DNA of 5,130 nucleotides from Pseudomonadota bacterium (GCA_023388675.1 JAEWFU010000324.1:1-5130); one strand, 5' to 3'. Positions 1 through 5,008 are shown, counted from the first letter of the stretch. The notes: a model not told the origin generated them from the sequence alone. Program-made: numbers and translations.

Positions 1-728
1 GCCATGCCGCCATTGACGTGAAGCGTCTGCCCGGTGACATAGCCGGCCTCGTTCGACGCGAGGTAGAGAACGGATGCGGCAATATCCTCGCCCGTGCCCA
101 TCTTCTTCATCGGAATGGCGCCCATGATCGCGTCCTTCTGCTTGTCGTTCAGCTTGTCGGTCATGGCCGATTCGATGAAGCCGGGCGCAACGCAGTTGAC
201 GGTGATGTTGCGGGTCGCGATCTCCTGGGCGAGCGACTTCGAGAAGCCGATCAGCCCCGCCTTGGACGCGCAATAATTCGCCTGGCCCGGATTGCCGGTG
301 ACGCCGACGATGGAGGTGATGTTGACGATGCGGCCGAAGCGGCGACGCATCATCGGGTGCGTCAACTCGCGGGTCAGACGGAATACCGCGCCCAGGTTCA
401 CTTCGAGAACGGCGTCCCAATCCTCGTCCGACATGCGCACAAAAAGGCCGTCTCGGGTGATGCCGGCGTTGTTGACGAGAATGTCGACGCCTTCCAGCTC
501 TGCCTCGGCGTTCTGCCCCAGCGCCTTGACCTCTTCGCGATCAGAGAGGTTGGCAGGAAATAGCTTCACGCGATCGCCCAGCTCGGCGGCAAGCGCCTCC
601 AGTTTCTCGATCCGGGTTCCGTGGAGACCCACTGTCGCGCCAGCCGCATGAAGCGTGCGGGCAACAGCTTCGCCGATGCCCCCGGTCGCGCCGGTTACGA
701 GCGCCTTGCGGCCGCTAAGATCAAACAT
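1..728 (-). CDS. fabG: 3-oxoacyl-[acyl-carrier-protein] reductase FabG (3' end cut by window edge)
   Basis: FabG is the NADPH-dependent cytoplasmic enzyme that reduces 3-oxoacyl-ACP to 3-hydroxyacyl-ACP in each cycle of type II fatty acid synthesis. The reading frame gives 242 whole codons. It shows the short-chain dehydrogenase pattern: the nucleotide-binding motif TGATGGIG at residues 12-19, NNAG at 86-89, and the catalytic tetrad Asn111, Ser139, Tyr152 and Lys156 (YCASK). These sit one residue later than in E. coli FabG. The C-terminal VTGQTLHVNGGMA shows that only about three residues and the stop are missing. The ATG at 728 is preceded by GAGAAGGA six bases upstream, which fixes the start. 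The gene follows fabD after a 14-base gap, so the two are almost certainly cotranscribed. In related genomes acpP usually comes next. A different SDR enzyme is possible, but the fabD neighbour and near full-length match argue against it. Confidence 0.96.
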   Translation of the reverse strand, partial: MFDLSGRKALVTGATGGIGEAVARTLHAAGATVGLHGTRIEKLEALAAELGDRVKLFPANLSDREEVKALGQNAEAELEGVDILVNNAGITRDGLFVRMSDEDWDAVLEVNLGAVFRLTRELTHPMMRRRFGRIVNITSIVGVTGNPGQANYCASKAGLIGFSKSLAQEIATRNITVNCVAPGFIESAMTDKLNDKQKDAIMGAIPMKKMGTGEDIAASVLYLASNEAGYVTGQTLHVNGGM

Positions 729-742
729 GGGAAATCCTTCTC

Positions 743-1690
743 TCAAGCCTGGCCAAGCTTGGCCAATGCCGCCTCGATGTCGGCGGGCGCGCCGATATTG
801 GCCGTGGCGATGTTGCGGTCGATGCGGCGCGCCAGTCCGGAAAGCACCTTCCCCGCCCCGATCTCATAGAGCGTGGTCACGCCGTTCTGCCCGAACCATT
901 CCACTGTCTCGCGCCAACGTACGCGGCCAGTTACCTGTTCGACGAGGCGATCTGCAATCTCGTTCGGATCAGTGAGCGGACGCACCACCACGTTGGCAAC
1001 GACCGGCACCACGGGAGCATTCCTGGTCACTGCGGCCAGAGCCTCGCGCATGGCGTCCGCGGCCGGCTGCATCAACGCTGAGTGGAAAGGCGCGGAGACC
1101 GGCAGCATCAGCGCGCGCTTGGCACCCTTTTCGGTACAGATGCGAGCCGCGTGCTCAACTGCCGGCTTCGCACCGGAAATAACAAGCTGTCCACCGCCAT
1201 TGTCGTTGGCGATCTGGCAGACGGAGCCCTTGCCGGCTTCCGCGCAGGCACCCTCGACCTCCGCCTGATCGAGACCGATGATCGCAGCCATCGCACCTTC
1301 ACCTACCGGCACGGCGGCCTGCATGGCATTGCCGCGAATACGCAGCAGCCGCGCGGTATCGGCGATGGAGAAGGTGCCCGCCGCCGCCAGCGCCGAATAT
1401 TCGCCCAGCGAGTGGCCGGCCACATAGACAACACTGTCCTTCAAAGACAGGCCCCGCGCTTCGAGCACCCGGATCGCAGCCAAAGACACGGCCATAAGGG
1501 CCGGCTGCGCATTGGCCGTCAGCGTCAGCTCGTCTTCCGGACCTTCCCACATCAGCGTCGAGAGCTTCTGCGCGAGTGCGTCATCCACTTCATCGAAGAC
1601 AGCGCGCGCCTCGGGAAAGGCGTCCGCCAAATCCTTGCCCATTCCGACAGCCTGGCTGCCCTGACCGGGAAAGGTAAAGGCGATCGACAT
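743..1690 (-). CDS. fabD: Malonyl-CoA:ACP transacylase FabD
   Basis: FabD transfers the malonyl group from malonyl-CoA to acyl carrier protein, supplying the extender unit for fatty acid synthesis in the cytoplasm. The 315-residue product is close to the usual 305-320. It begins with the family motif FPGQGSQ (residues 7-13). The nucleophile elbow GHSLGEYSA holds the catalytic Ser94. Arg119 (in RIRGNAMQ), His203 (in SAPFH) and Gln252 (in VEQVTGRVRW) match E. coli Ser92, Arg117, His201 and Gln250 with a constant offset of two, so the active site is intact. The ATG at 1690 has AGGGAG seven bases upstream, supporting the start. It is the first gene of a fabD-fabG unit and is divergent from the LtaS-like gene, with 172 bases between the two starts. 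That gap carries an inverted repeat and a Pho-box-like element. Confidence 0.97.
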   Translation of the reverse strand: MSIAFTFPGQGSQAVGMGKDLADAFPEARAVFDEVDDALAQKLSTLMWEGPEDELTLTANAQPALMAVSLAAIRVLEARGLSLKDSVVYVAGHSLGEYSALAAAGTFSIADTARLLRIRGNAMQAAVPVGEGAMAAIIGLDQAEVEGACAEAGKGSVCQIANDNGGGQLVISGAKPAVEHAARICTEKGAKRALMLPVSAPFHSALMQPAADAMREALAAVTRNAPVVPVVANVVVRPLTDPNEIADRLVEQVTGRVRWRETVEWFGQNGVTTLYEIGAGKVLSGLARRIDRNIATANIGAPADIEAALAKLGQA

Positions 1691-1710
1691 GGCATTTCTC
1701 CCTGCATTCT

Positions 1711-1731
1711 TTGCGCCAGCGTGTGGCGCAA
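1711..1731 (-). promoter_or_regulatory. Perfect 8-bp inverted repeat in the fabD upstream region
   Basis: TTGCGCCA (1711-1718) and TGGCGCAA (1724-1731) are perfect inverted repeats separated by five bases. The element ends seven bases upstream of the fabD AGGGAG ribosome-binding site. If transcribed it would form an 8-bp GC-rich hairpin in the 5' leader. If transcription starts nearer the gene, it would be a 21-bp operator-like palindrome. Sequence alone does not decide between these. The 9-mer TGGCGCAAA formed by its 3' arm recurs upstream of the rplI ribosome-binding site. Confidence 0.55.
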
Positions 1732-1749
1732 GCGCGGCTACAGGTCAAG
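1721..1749 (-). promoter_or_regulatory. Weak candidate fabD promoter
   Basis: On the minus strand a CTTGAC hexamer (1744-1749) matches the -35 preferred by alphaproteobacterial housekeeping sigma factors. The position 17 bases downstream reads CCACAC, a poor -10 that overlaps the inverted repeat at 1711-1731. Either the promoter depends on an activator or the true start is elsewhere. The -35 lies in the partly symmetric CTACAGGTCAAGTAG (1738-1752). Confidence 0.25.
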
Positions 1750-1781
1750 TAGCGCGCTTTTGCCCGCAATCCGAAACTTCT

Positions 1782-1797
1782 TTGCCGACCAAGGCAA
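1782..1797. repeat. Small inverted repeat in the divergent promoter region
   Basis: TTGCC (1782-1786) and GGCAA (1793-1797) are inverted repeats separated by six bases, between the fabD-proximal elements and the Pho-box-like repeats. It could be a half-site pair for a dimeric regulator. Arms of five bases are common by chance, so this is a weak call. Confidence 0.2.
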
Positions 1798-1808
1798 CCT
1801 CTGGCCTG

Positions 1809-1838
1809 GATGACAGTTTTATGACAACTAGATGACAC
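1809..1838 (-). promoter_or_regulatory. Pho box (predicted PhoB-binding site) with three 11-base-spaced repeats
   Basis: Read on the minus strand, TTGTCATAAAACTGTCATC (1827 to 1809) matches the PhoB box consensus CTGTCATAWAWCTGTCAY at every position but the first. A third TGTCAT unit lies one 11-base step further upstream. On the plus strand the ATGACA hexamers start at 1810, 1821 and 1832, exactly 11 apart, the spacing of head-to-tail PhoB monomers. The site ends 24 bases before the TTG start of the LtaS-like gene and lies about 120 bases upstream of the fabD start. In the usual activating orientation it would point toward fabD. Over the LtaS-like gene it could act as a repressor site. Other OmpR-family regulators also bind 11-base direct repeats, but the specific bases favour PhoB. 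Confidence 0.7.
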
Positions 1839-1862
1839 GCGCCCGCGACAAGGAAACGTGGA

Positions 1863-3782
1863 TTGAGCCGCATCGCCGACCCGGTAGCTCCGGGCCTAAC
1901 CGTCACATCGTCGCTCAGCGGCCCGCGCAAGCTGGCGCATAGCCTAGCCTATGCGGCGGCAATCGTCGCCGCGGCTGTCACGCTGACCTTCCTGATGGAG
2001 ACGATCCTGCGCGGGTCGGCGGGCGGGGCCTTCGGTTTCCTCACAGATCCGGCAAGACCGGCGTTCGCGACAATCGCGGCGATAACCCTTGCCCTGCTTG
2101 GGCTCGACGCCTTCACACGGCGACAGGGTCAATCGGTTCTGCTGCTGGCTCCCGTGCTGCTTGTTCTTGCGTGGGTCGGTTCGCAGAAGCAGTTCTATCT
2201 CGGCGATCCGCCCTATCCGACCGATTTCCTGTATGCGCGCCAGATCGTGGAACTGCTGCCGCTCATGGTGGCGGAACGCCCCGCGACCGGGGCGCTGATC
2301 GTTGCTTCCTTCGCCGCGGCCTCCATAGCGCTGGCGATCATGTGGTTCCAATCGCGCATGCTTCCGGCAACGAGCGGCATGGGCAGGATCGTGCGGCTGG
2401 CCCTGGCCGTGCCGCTTCTCGTCCTTTTTGCCATGCAGATGGACTATGCGCGTCATTCGACGTTGCGCTCGGCGCTCAATATCGAACCGATGATGTGGGA
2501 CCAGGCCGCAAATTACCGTCACAACGGCCTTGTCATGGCGTTTGCCCTCAACGTGCCGATGGCCAATGTGAGCCCGCCGGCAGGCTACAGCCCTGCCTCG
2601 ATGGCTGCGATCCAGGCGCCGGCGCCGGCGGCCTATACATCGCCGCGCCGACCCGACATCGTCATGGTGATGAGCGAATCCCTCTGGGATCCGACCCGGC
2701 TTCCCGGCGTGACCATCACACCCGATCCGCTGGCGTTCACGCGCTCCATGCAATCGGGTCACATCTTCTCGCCGGAGTTCGGCGGCATGACCGCCAATGT
2801 CGAATTCGAGGCGCTGACCGGCTTTTCCAACGCCTTCCTGCCCTATGGCAGCATACCGTATCAGCAATATGTGCGCGGCGAGATGCCGTCGCTGGCAAGC
2901 TTTCTCTCGCAGAAAGGCTACACCACGCTCGCCATGCATCCGTTCCAGAGCTGGTTCTGGAATCGCGGCACCGTATACGAGGCCTTCGGCTTCGACCGTT
3001 TCCTGTCCGAAGAGAACATTGAGCCGCTTGCAAAGCGCGGACGGCTGGCTTCCGACGCCGCGCTGACCGACCTCATCATGAAGGAGGTCGACGCCTCCGC
3101 GGAGCCGGTCTTCGCCTTCGCGGTGACGTTGCAGAACCACGGGCCCTACGAGGCAAACCGCTATCCGGATGACCGGATCACCGTGGCGACCGGCGCGGGC
3201 GAAGCCGCGCGTGGCGCGATCGGCAGCTTCTCCGAGGGCATGATGGATTCCGACCGCTCGCTCGCGCGGCTTCTCGAATGGGCCGAAAATCGCGAGCGGG
3301 AAACCATCGTCGTCTTCTTCGGCGACCATTTGCCCCCGCTCGGCCAGACTTATGTCGCAACCGGCTTCATGGAACGCACCGTCAGCAACCGCTTCGGCAG
3401 CGCCGCGAAGCTGACGCGCGAGCGCGAGACGCCACTGGTCATCTGGTCCAACCGCACCGGACCGATGAAGCAGGCCGGCACGCTGAGCCCGGCCTTCCTG
3501 CCTCTGCATGTGCTCCAGGCCGCCGGCATGGAGCACCCCTATTACACCGGGTTCCTGGGCACCGCCTACGATCGCTGGCACGTCATCGACCGACATCTGC
3601 TCGTCGACAAGAATGGCAGTCCAACCGAAGGCTGGAGCCACGCCGTGGTCGACCCGCTCCTGCGCGACTATCGTCTCATTCAATACGACGTGATGTTTGG
3701 CGCGCGCCACGGCGCCGAACGCTTCTTCCCGCGGATAGAGGCGCCGCTGATCGCGCAACAGCACGGGCGAACCGCCTATTGA
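1863..3782 (+). CDS. LtaS-family membrane phosphoglycerol (or related) transferase, sulfatase/alkaline phosphatase superfamily
   Basis: This is a polytopic inner-membrane protein with a periplasmic catalytic domain. Hydrophobic segments near residues 27-49, 66-84, 90-107, 142-161 and 176-193 give the five-helix topology of LtaS. The enzymatic domain starts at RRPDIVMVMSES (262-273). Predicted metal ligands are Glu272, the nucleophile Thr310 (GGMTANVE), Asp488 and His489 (FFGDHLPP). These correspond to LtaS Glu255, Thr300, Asp475 and His476. Substrate-site residues Trp366 and Arg368 (FWNRGTVY) and His426 (QNHGPY) are also present, so it should be active. Family members transfer glycerol phosphate from phosphatidylglycerol. 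In a Gram-negative bacterium the acceptor is more likely a periplasmic glucan or other envelope glycan than lipoteichoic acid, and phosphoethanolamine transfer cannot be excluded. The start is TTG at 1863, with AAGGAAA six bases upstream; the next in-frame ATG (1995) would cut off half of the first helix. Its length of 639 residues is typical. It is divergent from fabD. Confidence 0.88.
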   Translation: MSRIADPVAPGLTVTSSLSGPRKLAHSLAYAAAIVAAAVTLTFLMETILRGSAGGAFGFLTDPARPAFATIAAITLALLGLDAFTRRQGQSVLLLAPVLLVLAWVGSQKQFYLGDPPYPTDFLYARQIVELLPLMVAERPATGALIVASFAAASIALAIMWFQSRMLPATSGMGRIVRLALAVPLLVLFAMQMDYARHSTLRSALNIEPMMWDQAANYRHNGLVMAFALNVPMANVSPPAGYSPASMAAIQAPAPAAYTSPRRPDIVMVMSESLWDPTRLPGVTITPDPLAFTRSMQSGHIFSPEFGGMTANVEFEALTGFSNAFLPYGSIPYQQYVRGEMPSLASFLSQKGYTTLAMHPFQSWFWNRGTVYEAFGFDRFLSEENIEPLAKRGRLASDAALTDLIMKEVDASAEPVFAFAVTLQNHGPYEANRYPDDRITVATGAGEAARGAIGSFSEGMMDSDRSLARLLEWAENRERETIVVFFGDHLPPLGQTYVATGFMERTVSNRFGSAAKLTRERETPLVIWSNRTGPMKQAGTLSPAFLPLHVLQAAGMEHPYYTGFLGTAYDRWHVIDRHLLVDKNGSPTEGWSHAVVDPLLRDYRLIQYDVMFGARHGAERFFPRIEAPLIAQQHGRTAY

Positions 3783-3857
3783 TGCGGATTGCCGCTGCTG
3801 AATCGACTGCCGACATCGACCATTCTCCACCGATTTCACGCCCGTGCGCGGCACCAG

Positions 3858-3887
3858 CTTGCAAAAGCGGGGAAATACCCATATAGA
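3858..3887 (+). promoter_or_regulatory. Candidate housekeeping promoter of the rpsF-rpsR operon
   Basis: TTGCAA (3859-3864, within CTTGCA) and TATAGA (3882-3887, within CATATAGA) are separated by 17 bases, and each matches the sigma-70 consensus at four of six positions. It is the best-spaced pair in the gap and the only AT-rich -10 there. Transcription would start near 3894, giving rpsF a leader of about 215 bases. The call rests on motif match only. Confidence 0.5.
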
Positions 3888-3930
3888 CCCCGCCAATCTG
3901 CCGGTCCCAGCTGGGGGCTGAACGGAGGGC

Positions 3931-3956
3931 CGCGTCATCATTTTTCGGATGGCGCG
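3931..3956 (+). ncRNA. 9-bp hairpin with U-rich loop in the rpsF leader
   Basis: CGCGTCATC (3931-3939) pairs with GATGGCGCG (3948-3956), eight Watson-Crick pairs plus one G-U, around the loop ATTTTTCG. It lies about 37 bases after the predicted transcription start. The T run is inside the loop and not after the stem, so it does not resemble an intrinsic terminator in this direction. It may be a leader fold, a protein-binding hairpin, or chance. Confidence 0.4.
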
Positions 3957-4015
3957 CGTGAAGGCAAAAGCTCTTCCGCCTCCCGTGTCTCCGCTCTCGA
4001 CCGTCTCGTCGTGCT

Positions 4016-4098
4016 CCTTTCTTCGCCCGCCAAATGCGGGACAAGAGAAGTTGCAGAGGCTTTAGCCGCCGGGAACCGGACAGAGAAACGAAGAAAGG
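4016..4098 (+). ncRNA. RBS-sequestering rpsF leader structure, candidate S6:S18 autoregulatory element
   Basis: CCTTTCTTCG (4016-4025) is the perfect reverse complement of CGAAGAAAGG (4089-4098), which contains the rpsF Shine-Dalgarno sequence (AGAAAGG). The 10-bp helix would hide the ribosome-binding site. Directly inside it, CCCGC/GCGGG (4026-4030/4036-4040) forms a hairpin that could stack on the helix. Further in are a small GGC/GCC stem (4058-4060/4065-4067) and CCGG/CCGG (4069-4072/4076-4079), which expose CCG-rich segments. In many bacteria the S6:S18 complex represses its own mRNA by binding a structured leader with a conserved CCG that mimics its 16S rRNA site. The position and RBS occlusion fit that scheme. 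The family assignment is inference; the pairings are directly visible. Confidence 0.55.
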
Positions 4099-4107
4099 CA
4101 AGACAAT

Positions 4108-4569
4108 ATGGCTCTTTACGAACATGTGTTTCTTGCCCGCCAGGATTTGTCCTCGCAGCAGGTCGAGGCTCTTGTGGAACAGTACAAGGGCGTGATCGAA
4201 GCGAATGGCGGCTCCCTCGGCCGGGTCGAGAACTGGGGACTCAAGTCCCTCACCTACCGCATCAACAAGAACCGCAAGGCGCACTACACGCTCATGGACA
4301 TCACGGCCCCGGCCGCTGCTATCCAGGAGATGGAGCGCCAGATGGGCCTGTCGGAAGACGTGCTGCGCTTCATGACCATTCGCGTCGAAGCCCACGAGGA
4401 AGGCCCGTCGGCGATGATGCAGAAGCGCGACGATCGTGAGCGCGAAGGCCGCTTCGGCGACCGTCCGCGCTTTGGCGATCGCGATCGCGGCGGCGACCGT
4501 GGTGGCGACCGCGACCGTGGTCCGCGCCGTCCCCGCGAGCAGGCACAGTCTGAAGGAGCTGCAGAATAA
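4108..4569 (+). CDS. rpsF: 30S ribosomal protein S6
   Basis: S6 binds the central domain of 16S rRNA together with S18 in the small-subunit platform. Residues 1-95 ([15 protein letters not shown] onward, with [19 protein letters not shown] at 42-60) are the S6 fold. Residues 96-153 form a hydrophilic tail rich in Arg, Asp, Gly and Glu with repeated GDR/RGGD units, making the protein 153 residues against about 131-135 in E. coli. Long charged S6 tails are common in alphaproteobacteria. The protein ends in Glu, and S6 C-termini are glutamylated by RimK in E. coli; whether that happens here is unknown. The ATG at 4108 follows AGAAAGG by nine bases, and this site is predicted to be buried in leader structure. 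Its stop overlaps the rpsR start by one base. Confidence 0.98.
   Translation: MALYEHVFLARQDLSSQQVEALVEQYKGVIEANGGSLGRVENWGLKSLTYRINKNRKAHYTLMDITAPAAAIQEMERQMGLSEDVLRFMTIRVEAHEEGPSAMMQKRDDREREGRFGDRPRFGDRDRGGDRGGDRDRGPRRPREQAQSEGAAE
4456..4520 (+). repeat. Imperfect GGCGACCG repeats encoding the S6 GDR/RGGD tail
   Basis: GGCGACCG or one-base variants recur at 4456, 4474, 4492 and 4504 and encode Gly-Asp-Arg units between about residues 117 and 138 of S6. The first three copies are 18 bases apart, suggesting expansion by slippage or unequal exchange of a short unit. The tail is probably disordered. The repeat count is a likely site of length variation between strains. Confidence 0.6.
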
Positions 4570-4817
4570 TGGTCGACATCAACCAGATCCCGACCCGGCG
4601 CCCCTTCCATCGCCGCCGCAAGACCTGCCCGTTCTCCGGCGCCAACGCGCCGCGGATCGACTACAAGGATGTACGGCTGCTGCAGCGCTACATTTCCGAG
4701 CGCGGCAAGATCGTGCCGTCGCGCATCACGGCCGTCAGCCAGAAGAAGCAGCGTGAGCTCGCCAAGGCGATCAAGCGCGCGCGTTTCCTGGGCCTGCTGC
4801 CCTACGTCGTGAAGTGA
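4569..4817 (+). CDS. rpsR: 30S ribosomal protein S18
   Basis: S18 is the small basic partner of S6 on the 30S platform. The 82-residue product has a basic N-terminus ([16 protein letters not shown], residues 9-24) and the conserved core [20 protein letters not shown] (30-49), then [20 protein letters not shown] (50-69) and [10 protein letters not shown] (70-79), which are diagnostic for the family. It is slightly longer than the roughly 75-residue E. coli protein. The start codon lies in TAATG, sharing one base with the rpsF stop, and AAGGAG ends ten bases upstream within rpsF. Translational coupling with rpsF is therefore likely and would keep S6 and S18 equimolar. A strong hairpin starts seven bases after its stop. 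Confidence 0.98.
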   Translation: MVDINQIPTRRPFHRRRKTCPFSGANAPRIDYKDVRLLQRYISERGKIVPSRITAVSQKKQRELAKAIKRARFLGLLPYVVK

Positions 4818-4823
4818 TCATTC

Positions 4824-4845
4824 GAGGGGCGGTCCGCCGCCCCTC
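4824..4845 (+). terminator. Perfect 9-bp GC hairpin after rpsR (possible terminator or processing element)
   Basis: GAGGGGCGG (4824-4832) pairs perfectly with CCGCCCCTC (4837-4845) around the four-base loop TCCG, a UNCG-type tetraloop, only seven bases after the rpsR stop. It is very stable, but the following sequence is ACCCGCCCCC with no T run, so it is not a canonical intrinsic terminator. It may attenuate transcription into rplI, protect the 3' end of the rpsF-rpsR message, or mark an RNA processing site. Confidence 0.5.
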
Positions 4846-4889
4846 ACCCGCCCCCGCGATCGGCGCAGGGACCGGAACCGTAAAACCGA

Positions 4890-4910
4890 GTTGGGCCCGA
4901 TGGCCCTAAC
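4890..4910 (+). ncRNA. Hairpin in the rpsR-rplI gap
   Basis: GTTGGGCC (4890-4897) pairs with GGCCCTAAC (4902-4910) around the loop CGAT, giving eight base pairs with one bulged T at 4907. It immediately precedes, and shares its last base with, the alternative-pairing segment before rplI. It could be the first domain of the rplI leader. No T tract follows. Confidence 0.4.
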
Positions 4911-5008
4911 TGCCAGGACAGGCAGGACAGCGACCCGGCGGCAACCACGCCCCCAAGAGCTTCCCTGCCTGTTTCCATAAATGAGCGCCGCATTGGCGCA
5001 AACAGGAG
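4910..5008 (+). ncRNA. Mutually exclusive pairings covering the rplI RBS (candidate RNA switch)
   Basis: Three helices compete. CTGCC (4910-4914) can pair with GGCAG (4921-4925). ACAGGCAGG (4918-4926) is a perfect complement of CCTGCCTGT (4964-4972). CCTGTTT (4968-4974) is a perfect complement of AAACAGG (5000-5006), which includes the AGG of the rplI AGGAG site (5004-5008). The last helix encloses a local GCGCC/GGCGC hairpin (4985-4989/4995-4999) abutting it. The second and third helices share 4968-4972 and exclude each other, so the upstream segment could act as an anti-sequestor that frees the ribosome-binding site. The pairings are visible in the sequence; a switching role is inference. 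Confidence 0.4.

Larger units (their letters stand above)
3783..4107 (+). other. 325-base intergenic region: rpsF promoter and structured leader
   Basis: This gap separates the LtaS-like gene from rpsF. The first 75 bases show nothing I can name, and I see no convincing intrinsic terminator for the upstream gene. A candidate promoter follows at 3858-3887. The remainder would be a leader of roughly 215 bases holding a palindrome CCCAGCTGGG (3906-3915), a 9-bp hairpin with a U-rich loop (3931-3956), and a long-range helix that covers the rpsF ribosome-binding site (4016-4098). Open frames crossing the gap lack ribosome-binding sites and run into rpsF out of frame, so I see no extra gene here. 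Confidence 0.6.

Noticed and set aside
18..563. 181-codon plus-strand open frame
   Set aside because: It is the antisense shadow of fabG with no ribosome-binding site or recognisable motif.
1082..1813. 243-codon plus-strand open frame
   Set aside because: It is antisense to fabD, whose active-site residues are all intact. The translation is low-quality Arg/His-rich sequence and runs through the divergent promoter region.
1995..1997. ATG as the start of the LtaS-like gene
   Set aside because: It falls inside the first transmembrane helix (residue 45). The TTG at 1863 has a well-spaced AAGGAAA and keeps the helix whole.
3906..3915. CCCAGCTGGG palindrome as a terminator for the LtaS-like gene
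   Set aside because: It has no loop and no T run after it, and it lies downstream of the better rpsF promoter. It is more likely leader sequence or chance.
1944..3941. 665-codon open frame on the minus strand
   Set aside because: It lies antisense across nearly all of the LtaS-like gene. The product is rich in Arg, His and Gly with no recognisable domain or membrane pattern, and it looks like the high-GC antisense shadow of the real gene, which has full catalytic motifs.
3676..4395. 239-codon minus-strand open frame spanning the gap before rpsF
   Set aside because: It overlaps the end of the LtaS-like gene and most of the S6 domain antisense. No motif supports it, and the gap is better explained as promoter plus leader.
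3789..4439. 216-codon plus-strand open frame running from the gap into rpsF out of frame
   Set aside because: Its second half is rpsF read in the wrong frame, no family features are visible, and it would overlap a certain ribosomal gene by over 300 bases.
4911..4930. Tandem AGGACAG copies as an iteron or mobile-element end
   Set aside because: There are only two copies, nine bases apart, with no terminal repeats, target duplication or transposase nearby. They are better explained by the paired segments of the rplI leader.
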